From: Phytoseiulus persimilis
Lineage: Eukaryota; Arthropoda; Arachnida; Mesostigmata; Phytoseiidae
Assembly: GCA_037576195.1 (NCBI GenBank)
Contig: CM075101.1
Coordinates: 50,654,001 to 50,718,000, forward strand
DNA length: 64,000 bases
Direction of reading: 5' to 3'
The notes beneath the pieces were generated by a model. That model saw only the letters and a program-made list of their open reading frames with translations, did no database searches and was not told the DNA's origin. The translations under genes were made by a program, and so were the position numbers. Below, one piece after another: positions 47,964 through 58,100 of the stretch; position 1 is the stretch's first letter; every line of letters begins with the position of its first letter.

Positions 47964-48876
47964 TTATAAAACTGAATCAACGGAAGATTCCTCGTCCGAC
48001 TGAACTGCTGATGTTCCTGTACTGCCAAGTGACGACGTCGTCCTTCGAATCGGGACGGAGAACACGTTGTTGTGAAACTCGCCGGCAACATTGCCGGCGG
48101 GTTTATACAAGGCGACAACAATGATTTTCCCCGCTGAGAATCAAAGTCTTCATGAGCAGGAATCGAAAGGTACTCGGAATATTCCTGGCCGAGGTTTCAA
48201 GTCCTACCTGCGATCGTCGCTTTGCCGATTCCCAATTTTCGACTGCTTTTCCACACCATCTGAGTGAACCTGGAGGCCTGGGTGTGCAGGAGCTCTTTAT
48301 GATGGTAGTAGTCGTAGTACTTCTGCTCGGAGTACCATCGCTTGCAAACCGTTTCACCTGACCACCAGGATCCAAATCGATACGAGAGTCTCAGACATCT
48401 TTTTTTGCTGCTCCCTGCTCTTCGAGTTCTCAATTTTATACGAGCCTTACCGTTGACATCGAAGTTTTCGTCGGTGTACGATGATTCAACGTAGAGGTTT
48501 TGGCCGGTGTCTCGCAGCTTGCGATGATAACAGTCGTTCGTGTGTGCGATCGCGTTAGCAACTTGCTGAGCCTGGTCGCAAAGCTTTCGGAGCAGTCAGA
48601 AAATTAATGATGATTTCCACAGCAGTGATATTGGTATACCAAGCAGAGACCGAGGGAGAGCTCGGGGACCGCGGAGGTATTAGGACTATCTACCCGCACA
48701 TCTCTAACATGCCTGAATAGCAGGATAGAAAGCGGAAGCTAGATAGTTACTGCGTGAGATAGTTGCACAAAAGGAGCTCGGTGTTTCCGCCGAAAGTGAT
48801 TGTGCCAAAATAGACAGTCCTGAACGAAATTGTTCTCGGAGTAGTCAACGAGGGGGTTTTCCGTGGTGGGCTGCAT
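47964..48876 (-). CDS. CAP/SCP-domain protein, GAPR-1 (GLIPR2)-like
   Basis: Member of the cysteine-rich secretory/antigen 5/PR-1 superfamily. Exons 48876-48751, 48583-48451, 48357-48208 and 48133-47964 join in phase (0, 1, 1) to 192 residues. Landmarks are the helix motif CLFWHNHFRRKHRAP, LCDQAQQVANAIAH, GQNLYVESS, WYSEQKYYDY, SRFTQMVWKSSRKLGIGKAT and ALYKPAGNVAGEF. These match single-domain GAPR-1 in order and length, and the Cys-rich tail of venom allergens is absent. There is no signal peptide, as in GAPR-1. Two of the four residues of the CAP cavity are changed: the GENL Glu is Gln, and the His before FTxMVW is replaced (SRFTQ). The C-terminal tail (after VFSVPIRR) is Ser/Thr-rich. The start is uncertain: the frame is open to 49008, giving 44 more residues. 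Confidence 0.87.
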
Positions 48877-50127
48877 AACTCGTACTCCGTCTCTCAGGAA
48901 TACCTTAAATGCAATAAAAAATTGTTGATGGATTCGATGAAGAATCACTGAGTTCGCCTGTTCTTCCGGTGCGTGGGGAGTGTCCTCGGGGAGAACGCGC
49001 ACGAACATCGATTGAAGGAGAACGAAACGCCCAGAAGTGGTTGACTAATATTCAGTGCTTGCAATAGAGCGTGACGTTGGTGAGCCCGTTGAACATTTTC
49101 TCGGCCGACGTATTCCCCGGTGCATTAATTGACGCTACAAGGGTAGCTACATGACTAGCGAACGCGAATTCCATCGACACTTTCAATCTCTCCAGATCGC
49201 GCCTTATTCGAGTCCTGAACAAGCTCTGACGTGTTCTACATGTCATTTCACGATCACGCTCCGTACATCACGATGTATCTGTTGTTAGTAACTCACTGAA
49301 CCATAAATTATCCGGACTCATACCCGCGGTCAGACACCATCCAGCCCAACCAGAAGCGCACCCAAGGAATTCGTACAAGGATAATTAGACGAATGAGGTT
49401 CTATGAACGAAAATGCTGGGTCCGCCTCCGCGTCCAAGAGCTCGAGCTTGAGCTCAGCCATGTTTTCGTTCGGTCGAAGAAGCCCGACCTGTTCCCTTCC
49501 GAATCAATCCGCTGTTTTCCTGGGCCTTTGAATACCCGGCTGCGACCTGAGTCGAGACGACGCAGAACGAAATATTTCGAATAATCGACGACGCTTCATT
49601 CCTCCGTAGCGATATCACTGGTAACAGATTCGATTCTTCAGAACAGAAAACAGAAGAGAAAAATGTCGGAAAATCCAGCCATAAGATCGGAATGTGCCCA
49701 AGGACGCGTCATGTGCATCTAGGCTCCGACTCACATCTATTATTCGTCACTTGATATCGATGTGAGCTAAGGCCCGACTGTACCTTCGGGTCGCAACGCT
49801 CACTCTAGGCATCTAGCTGTGGCGATCGCTTCCTTGAGTTCCGCGTGAGATTCGCTCGTTCGGGAACCTCACTGAGTTCGGACTAGATAGAGTGGCAGAC
49901 CGCTCGCCTTGCTGCGTGGGAATCGTGAGCACTCTGACAAGCCCCCCTTCCCCTAATCCGTTCAAATCTCTTCCGCACGGGAACTGTCCCTATCGAGAAC
50001 ACTTGGCGTGATGAGAACGGACGAGAGAGCTTCTGACTTCACGGGCGGATGCCCTCGACGGAATTTGCGCGACTCAAAGCATCTCCACCTTTGTCGGCTC
50101 AAAAAGCCCTCAGTATCGAATTCTCAC
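48877..50127. other. Intergenic stretch, no gene recognised
   Basis: A minus-strand frame at 49052-49246 and the upstream extension of the CAP frame to 49008 are the only long openings. No motif was recognised and the CAP promoter was not located. Confidence 0.35.
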
Positions 50128-50814
50128 CTTGCTGATGAACGCTGGAGTGCACACCAGTGATCTCGGTGCGTGCTTCTGCGCCGCCTCGGCGTCGGTTTCT
50201 GTCTCCGGGTCTGTACCTCCCATTCCTATCAATCTGGTCAGGCTCCTCCGCCTCTTGCTTCGCGGACTCAGGTGAGGCTCTTGAGCTCCGAACCCGTTCA
50301 TGAGTCGCAATAGTCGTTGGAGATTTGCACGACGGAGGCTTCGGGACGTGCAACTCGATCCGCTGCACGACGAAGGCTCTTCGCTGGTAGTGGGTGCGAT
50401 CATCTCAAGGCTCGTCGGACTCTGGGGCTCTGCGAGCAAACGCAGACCTCGAGTCGAGCTCAGGACGAGGGGAAAACTGCGACAGCTTCCATCGCTTTCA
50501 ACGGTGGAAAGCGGGGCTGTCTCGACAGATTCTTCCGAAGGTAACGCCATCGAACTTTCTTTGCTGATGCTCGAAGACACGCATCTCTCCGCCAGTTCCA
50601 GAGAATCCCTGGAAGAGGAAGGTCCGGGTTCGGCGTCTGCTCCGGGATTGAGCGTCGCTTCCGCTGCGTTCGAGTCCACTCTTTGGCTGATAGCTCGTTT
50701 ACGCTCTGTCGGATGGGTGTGATGGATGAGTTTGCGATGCAAGTCCCCCAAGATGCTGAGAACGAAATCCATGATGAGCGCTTTACCGCGGAGGAGCCGT
50801 AATCCTTGTACCAC
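50128..50814 (-). CDS. Large internal exon of an unknown Ser-rich protein
   Basis: A 229-codon stretch is bounded by a GTGTTTAG acceptor on its 5' side (50820-50815) and an AAG|GTGAGA donor on its 3' side (50127-50122), in phase 0 at both ends. It starts with a hydrophobic/basic segment (VVQGLRLLRGKALI, then MDFVLSILGDLHRKLIHH) that could be the end of a membrane domain or an amphipathic helix. A long Ser/Glu/Pro-rich region with dispersed acidic patches follows. A basic cluster (PRSKRRRSLTRLIG) lies near the end. The tail looks disordered and phosphorylatable, as in cytoplasmic regions of receptors or channels, but I cannot name a family. Flanking exons were not identified. Confidence 0.45.
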
Positions 50815-51160
50815 CTAAACACGACAATCACGAAGGAGCGCACATGCTGGACACAAGTGGAGGATCATGATTTCCCGGTTGCCACGAATGCACGTCAAGG
50901 CGGGCTCAAGTTCAGGACTGTCGAAATGAAAATTTGCTCCAAAGTAGCCGAATGAGGTTCAGTAGACCCCGAGATGCCGACGATTCGCGTTCGTTGCTCC
51001 TATGAGAAGTTCCGACGATGACACGGAAAAGGAACTCTCCTATTTCCTCCAATGCCAGACGAAAGCTCATGAAACTGGAATAGCGATGCACTCGGAAGCT
51101 AGGAAAAGAGGATGACTTCGGTTCCGGGGAGGGGCGAGACAGACAAGTGTCGTTTGGATC

Positions 51161-51714
51161 GTGACAATGAATTTGCAGCGTTTCATGGGCTCCGCGCACT
51201 CTGTAGCGGACGGAGGTGATGGCCTCGCGAGGTTCTCCGCACTACGCCGGCGAGGGCAAGGCCAGGAGAGAGTGTACAGAAACCCACCAAGTGGTCGTGG
51301 TCAGCCAGCCCAATTTCGTTGCGTCACAGCTGATGCCAAAGGTCAACCCTCATATTGTGCACGTTGTTCCAAGCCACGCCAAAATATCACTTGAGTGACT
51401 TCTACGCCACACCGTCCGGTGCAGATCGTTGCCACCAATACCGACATTGGCAAGCTAGAGCCTGTCTACGCAAGCAGCGACCCTCGAATCGGGGAAATCA
51501 TGCACGCGCGGGGATTCAACGGCGAACGCTCGTTGATTACGTTATGGATTTGACGTTGACCTTCGAAAGTGGCCTCGATCTTGGCACAGCTCTGGCTCGT
51601 GGAGAGTCTTCGAACAGTCCCCAATCCTCGAACTCTGTAGAAGGAATCTTCGAACCTTTACAGACTGCTTGCCTTCTCAACGCGCAACCGGTATCGTCAC
51701 AGCGTGAACGTTGA
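51161..51714 (+). other. Adjacent protein-like frames, possible exons or decayed gene
   Basis: Three plus-strand frames in succession look coding by composition. About 51270-51394 includes VVVVSQPNFVASQLMPKVNP. About 51411-51548 includes VQIVATNTDIGKLEPVYASS and IGEIMHARGFNGERS. About 51530-51714 includes DYVMDLTLTFESGLDLGTAL. They lie in different frames. A splice from CCAAAG|GTCAAC near 51341 to the GTGCAG acceptor near 51429 would join the first two in phase, but the donor is weak. It may be a transcription-regulator exon set or a frameshifted copy; no family identified. Confidence 0.22.
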
Positions 51715-53033
51715 ACAAGTCAATCAGTTGCTCGGTGCGAGCATGCACCTGGACTCGCTTTTGTAGCTCCGGGAGTCTTGTTTTCTACAGTGACTCAACA
51801 TCGTGTATCGAATTCTTAGATGTGATCACTACGAGAATTTGAGTCTTCTTCTTCATGGGGTGGGTGTACGCGGAGTGCATTCGACATGGTTAGAGACGTG
51901 ACGGGGCCGGACATTTCTCCCGAGTAACCGGACATATACCGGTGCTAACCCCGGACATTTCAAGATTCGCCAAATTTCAACCAAGCGGTGGCCTCGGTGG
52001 TGGAACTCTCTTCGTGGCGCATGCAAGACAGATGAATCTCCTGAGATGCGTGACTAGGAAAGAAATCAACTTCACTGTTCATGATTCTTTCTCGCTTCGC
52101 TGAGAGCAGCTTATACCGGCTCGCTGTTGGACTCCGGAGGCGCCGCTTTACCATCTGACGCCGGGCTGTTTTCTGGAACTGAACCGATTCCCCTCAAGAG
52201 CCAAAAATGGGACGTTTCTCTCGAACGCCCGGATCGGGACGAATCGGAAGGACACGGACATGTCCGGTCGTATCGCGTCCCTGGTCATAATGTTCCAAGT
52301 TCTCTCTCGTGCAGAACTGCGAGTCGAGCGCTCATGCTGCGCGCCAAGCCCCGTTTACCGCACTGTAATCGCACACGTCACTCTCTGAGCGCTGAGCGGA
52401 ACAGTTTGAGGCAGCCCAGAGAGCACACTATGGGAAGCAGATCTGGATTGGACCCCGTACTCTCATACGCCATCATACAGCCATCAATTCATCACTCTCG
52501 TGGGGATTTAGGGGAAAACTGGCTCTAATCATGACACAGGTTTCCCCATACGCCCAGCAGTTGGTGGTGAAACCGATTTCCGGGGACGCCAATCTCATTT
52601 CTAAGGCCATTCTCACCCGACCCATTTCTCTAGATCCCTGCTTGGCGTTCTCTCCGGAATTTGGCGTTTGACGAAAGGACCCACAAAATTCTTGTCATCA
52701 GTTCTGTGGGCCCTCCGAAATCTGAGGACTGATGTGCTCGAACGAAAGTTTTCTCAAAACCCCTCAGATCGGAACATCATTGAATTTCCGTGAAACGCGT
52801 GAGAAATGGAGCCGGGCATATCACTCTAGTTTTCGAGATGCTTGCCCGGGAAAGAATGCTCCTCATAATCAGAGTCATTGGAGAAGACTAGAGCTCGATA
52901 TATTCATCAAAGCTGATTGATTCATTCGTCATCGTTAATGACAAGAGTCAGCATTTGCCGTGCTGAATCTCTCAAGACGTATGAGTTCTCCATGAACGGG
53001 TTCTTTGAGGCAGATCTCAGGAACTGATTAGTT
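51715..53033. other. Intergenic stretch, no gene recognised
   Basis: One 133-codon plus-strand frame (52127-52528) without recognisable motifs. Otherwise nothing seen. Confidence 0.3.
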
Positions 53034-54040
53034 CACGAGCCACGACCCCGGCCGGTTATGGTCCGGGACCCCGAAAATTCGACCCCGAAACACATGACCC
53101 CGAAAACGATGATCCCGAAACAAACGACCCCGAAATCAAAGAACCCGAAACCCAGGTCCCCGAAAACACCCTCTCCCAAAATCGAAGCGGTCAACGCTGC
53201 CTTAGCGAGATAGAGCTGTTGCTTTGTTTTGCTAGCCTGCTCTCTCACTCCGTCCAAGTTGAAATAGATGGATTCCTCCACATGAGTGATGACGGAGGTC
53301 GGTAGAGTGTCAGATAACACTGGGTCTCATCGGAGAGCCACTTTCGACTCTCTCAACGATGTTTCAACCGCAAGCGATTGCTCTAGATCAATGCCAAAGA
53401 CAGAGTGAATTCAATTACCATCTCTACTCGTCTCTCGGCGCTGTTAGGTTTTGAAGGAAAATGCTCCGCTCATACCCGGAATCAATCCTCGGGTCCGTGT
53501 GGCAGAACACTTGAATTCCTTCCTGCAGGGGATCAATCGGGATTTTCTCTCAGAGAATCGAGTCTTTGATAGGAGATCTCATATCCGGGAGCAAGAATAT
53601 TGGAGCTCATCTGTGTTTGCTATCCTTACTATATATAATCGGCTTCGTCTGTAAGTTTGTCAGTTTGTCCGCACTTTTTCTGGAAGCCAAGGAGGTGATT
53701 CCGGGATCGATCTGACCATACTTTTCTGGGTCTAAGGAGGTGATTTCGTGATCGATCTGACCATACTTTTCTGGTCCAACACTGAAGCTCGTCAACCTGC
53801 AATCTATATGTATTTTGACCAGTTGTGCGGGAGAGAGCCACCCGAACGAAACGAAAGTTCAGTCCCGCTAGAACGGCTTCAAGCACTCCCCTGTTGGGAG
53901 AGGAGGTTTTCGGGGTCCTGGATTTCGGGGTCCCTGTTTTCGGGGTCGTTTTTTCGGGATCATTCTTTTCGGGGTCATTTGTTTCGGGGCCGAATTTTCG
54001 GGGTCGTGGGTACTCACCCCCCGGCCTCTCAAGTGTATTT
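53034..54040. repeat. Inverted pair of CCCCGAAA minisatellite arrays (potential FG-repeat coding)
   Basis: The left arm (about 53034-53250) and right arm (about 53820-54040) are diverged reverse complements over some 200 bp. Each contains seven or more copies of a ~13-bp unit: GACCCCGAAA plus a few variable bases on the left, TTTCGGGGTC on the right. The arms then run into matching non-repetitive sequence toward the centre. Read away from the centre, the minus strand of the left arm and the plus strand of the right arm share a peptide: a Lys/Arg/Thr-rich helix, then LGEGVFG or LGEEVFG, then serial Phe-Gly dipeptides. The centre carries a 45-bp tandem repeat. It may be a mobile element with long terminal inverted repeats or a duplicated coding fragment. 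Confidence 0.6.
53689..53777 (-). repeat. Two tandem 45-bp units between the inverted arms
   Basis: The units begin at 53689 and 53734 and share nearly all positions (AAGGAGGTGATT..GATCGATCTGACCATACTTTTCTGG, split here by variable bases). Because 45 is a multiple of three, a minus-strand frame (53629-53886) stays open through both and repeats RKVWSDRSRNHLL. A partial third unit (TTTTTCTGGAAGCC) precedes them. Confidence 0.75.
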
Positions 54041-54332
54041 TAGCTCGGGGAAGGGGGTGTTCCGTGACGCTTTTCTATCTCAACCCCGTAACATACAGTT
54101 GATGGACCTAGATATACTTGGAGCTCGACACATTCACATGAGGCTGTCTTTCGAATTATTCTGCAACGGTTGAACGTTACAGTGAACTAACTGCTACAGT
54201 CCCGCACTTCATGTTCCTATTCAGGCCCTCGTTGTTTTCGATATCTAGGCGATCTCTGATCAGATTGTCGGAGCATTCCAAGAAAGCAGCGATCGGAAAA
54301 CTTCCGTCACTATCATAGAGCTTGTTCAACAT

Positions 54333-54342
54333 AAAAAAAAAA
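54333..54342 (+). repeat. A10 homopolymer
   Basis: One of only two A/T runs of ten or more that I found; the other is T10 at 26507-26516. Confidence 0.85.
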
Positions 54343-54798
54343 GAACGTGACAGAACTTTCGGCGGGCCACAGCATCAAGCGGGCAAATTCACGAGGATCC
54401 TGTTTCTCACCCGGACCTTGGCTTCGGGGGTTGACGGAAGACACAGAGACGAAGGAAGCGCGACTTCAGGAACTCTTCTTGTAGAAATTCGAGCTGATTT
54501 CTCCCCTCCGACTGCAGAGCAGGCCTGCCTCTCGATGAGTTCCCTCCGGAACTCAGGAAAAGCCTCTCCATTTCTCTTTCGGAACGGTCGCTTGCAGGCT
54601 CACGACGTTGCAGTCTGTAGGATGCCTGAGCCCCGCGCGCGGCTTTGTGGCGGCGACGTCTCCTTGCTTCTTCGGGATGTCACAGAGGGCACGGGAAAAT
54701 CCTCCAAAGATTCGGAAGTTCCTCCGGATACGATGCTGACCTGGGGCGTTCCTCTCTCAAAAAGTTCGAAAACCTCTCTAGATGAAAGAGAGACAGCT

Positions 54799-55139
54799 GA
54801 AATCCAAATCAGGGCACTCCACAGATAATACTATCAACTATTCGGCAACGTCATACGTTTGGTGTAATATGGAGCGCCGCGAATCGCGGAGGCGGTGTCG
54901 TTCAGCCTCTTGAAGGAAGCGACTGGCGCCGCCTGTGGCCTCCCGCCAGTGAGAAGCCTGGGTACGCGCCCGCAGTTGAGCTCCACGAGTTTTTTCTCTG
55001 TCGCCGTGACTCAGATGAGAATCACCAAGATGCTCTGTGGAAGATTCGCCTTTTCGAGAAACACGATCCTTACATGCGTTCTGATGAGGAAGCCTTTCTC
55101 ATCAAACCTCCTGTTTCGGACAATAGTCAAATACACTGA
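54799..55139 (+). CDS. Orphan 113-codon frame without its own ATG start
   Basis: Open from just after a TGA to TGA 55137-55139. A CCACAG acceptor-like site lies at its 5' end (about 54824). The translation is protein-like and aromatic/acidic: GSDWRRLWPPASEKPGYAPA, then HEFFLCRRDSDENHQDALWK, IRLFEKHDPYMRSDEEAFLI, ending near SQIH. If real it is a terminal exon. No family was recognised and no upstream exon was found. Confidence 0.25.
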
Positions 55140-58100
55140 CCGTACCGAAACTCATTGTTCATAGGCGCGAGTACGGATACGCGGTTTTTCTGCGCCCGGG
55201 CGAATTAATTACATTTCCCGTGCTGCTGTTCGGAGTTGCCATCTGGAGTCGTTCTGGGATGCTTTCGAAAGGTTATAGAGACACCACTTCTCCACATTCC
55301 ACATGGGTTTTCGAACTTTCGGTACGGGGAACGAATCCTCGAGCTCCTGCCGATCGAAGTTCGTATACTACAGACGTCTCCGGTCGGGCACGCGAATTCA
55401 GAGTGGTTCATCATGATCTCCGGAATGTAGCGAAAGGACGTAGTGATGTTTTGAGCTACAGTCGAACCAGTGAGAATGACGGAACATGAACAGCCGCTCT
55501 CAGTTCGCAGTTCCATTTTTCGAACGGTTGGAATCTCGAATCACGGGGCTGGCTCGAGAATCTATCGCGTAGTTCGCCGACCTTTGCGCAAAACCTGTCT
55601 GTTGGGTTTCCAGGCGCAAGTGGACCGTCTGGCGAAGATCGAAGACCTACTTCGCGGCGGCACAGGTGCCTGGGGTCACCACATAGCAATTAAGTTACGC
55701 AGGACTCTGTCTGCACCGCGCCTCTATTAAACGATTCCGTCAAAACTGCCATGGTCCGGCTTCTCGAGAAACTTCCATGAGAGCGAGTTTTCGAATTTTG
55801 GCGGGTGTGGCAAATGGCAGTCGCCTTCCCTCATTCTCCGAGACAGCCGCTGTGTCAGCGATACAGTAACGGCGCGGCGGGGCGCGGGGGAAAGGGAATC
55901 AGCTGTTGGTAGAAGTGATGATGGCGCTGCAGTCGAATGAATGTTCGGCCAACGCCGAGAAGAGAAAGAAACTGGGCGAAGCACAACCGTGTGCTGCTGT
56001 TTTTCGTTGAGTTTTTCGCTGAATTCGAGCGATAGTTCTGTGTTGTTGTTGTTGTTGCCATCAGCGCCGTGGATTGCCGCTTTTCGATGAGCTAGTGGAA
56101 TATTCGAGTTCGGTTCAACACCGTCTGAATCATGTTATGACCGACTAACTGGCCAAGAGTCGGTTTGTCTTCGAACAGTGTGTCGTGTCTCGGACTCGAA
56201 CCGTGTCTGATCGGATCGTGGACCCTTCAAGTGGTTTGTCATTGATTAGGACTCGTCTACGATGAGGCTCCGTCGGTCGGCGACGAAACCCAGAGTCGAC
56301 GTTTGCCGATCGAGTTTGTTCTCATTCTGATGATCAGCAGTGGAATTTATACATCAAACATCGATGCTTCTTAGAGGTGAGTTTGGGAAACTTGTTGTGG
56401 CGTTCGCTGATTCACTCGCGGCTTCACTGCATGAATGAAGAGGGCTGCTCGTCTTGCAGTCAGCTGGTGTCCCGACTCGCGAGAATACAGGCCGAGAACT
56501 CAACGACCTCGGCTTCTTCATCTTCAAAGAATTCCATGATATCATCTAGGGCTCTGGAAATTTTTTGGTGTCATCCTTCTCGTCGAGCACCTCGATGACG
56601 AGCAGAACTCTTTTCTGACCGACCTGTGCACGGTCCTCTAAGGAATCGATCAAGGCTTGTGGTTCAGGAAAGTCGTTCGAAATCGTCAAAGTTCTAGACG
56701 AGTTCCAATCGTGCGACACAGTCCGTCTTGGTTCTACTCCAAACACCCGGGATCTTGGCGATGTGTCTTTGTCTCACAAATTCCAAACGAACACGGGCAT
56801 CGAAAGAACTCTGTGCAGTTGTCGGACGGTGGCTTGGAAGACGAAGCGAAAATTTCGATTGGAGGAGAAGTGCGCCATGAATTGAGGAAAGAACGCAAGC
56901 TCCGGGAACGTAATGGGCGTCTCGAGGAATCGAATCATTCAGACGCCACCGCCAGCATACGAAAACCGCTGTCGGCGATTAACTTTGGCTCGAAACGAAC
57001 GGCTCAACAGAGTCCCGGTTGCACAACTAGAGCAACAGATTATTCTTGCTCAACACGACTCCCGCAGCAACCGGAGTAGGAGAAAGAGAAAACTTTCCAA
57101 CGTGACGAACTCGGTTCACCGAGGGTCTCCGACTCTTTACACCCAGGGGGACACGACCCGGATAACCCACGGCGACCACCTAGGATCTCGAACCTAGGAT
57201 CACCTGCTCTGGTCCACGCGTGCCGTCTCGCAGGATTGACAATTCGCCCCTGTTTGTTTCTGCCAAAATAATAGATGACTTTTCCTCTCCGTGTCACTCC
57301 CTCTTCGGCTGCCGGAGGTGGTATCGTCAGAAATTATCCCCTGATTTGCATCAGTCGCTTCTGACGGAACCAAAGGGAACTCGCTGTGTGTGGCGCCAGT
57401 ATTCTTCAGGAGGAAGGAAGTCGATCCAGCGCGTCGAGCGTGGACGCCGGTGGTGCTCGGGAGGGATCGTGGTGATTTTATTCATCTGACAGCTTGTGGG
57501 AGCGGCTGTTGTAGGGCTGAGCATCGGATGTCGTTTGCCACGGAACTTTCATATCAAACTCCATAGATCCGACTCCGTTGACACCTCACAAATGTCAAAA
57601 CTCCGCGCAAAATATGCTCACTGAGAATATCTTCGTTCTTCCCGAATTGGATTTCCCACCCCAAACAGCTCATTGCGTCGCTTGTTTGCGGTGCGTTCGG
57701 GGGGAGCGGAGTAATCCAACTTTCCAACGTTCCCTGTGTTTCGATTGTTGGCGTGGCTCTTGTGCAACCGGAAGAATTTCCGCCCTCGCTCATCTGCAGA
57801 GTGCAAGTCTTCGACAGGCTTGAGAATTTCCGAGAAACCGCAGCGCTCGTGTCAACAGCTCGGAACTCACGGAATCTTCATTTGTGACGCCGACACCTAG
57901 TGAGTTTCTACCGCTACGCGCGCCGCGCCGTCAACCATAACTGTGGCTTCTTCTCCCAAGGCTACTTTTCCAGCCCTGCCGCTGCGGTTTCGGTTCGCTT
58001 CCGATATCCCGGTGGCTACCAGACAATGTCAGAAACTGGTTTGCAACACATGCTCCCGAGTTTTGCAATGTTTCATGAGCCGATTTCGTCAAGTTTCTGT

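Noticed and set aside
56661-56675. P-loop-like GSGKS in a plus-strand frame
   Set aside because: The glycine-rich loop lacks the full GxxxxGK(S/T) spacing, is followed by no Walker B or other NTPase motif, and the frame is closed by a stop a short way upstream.
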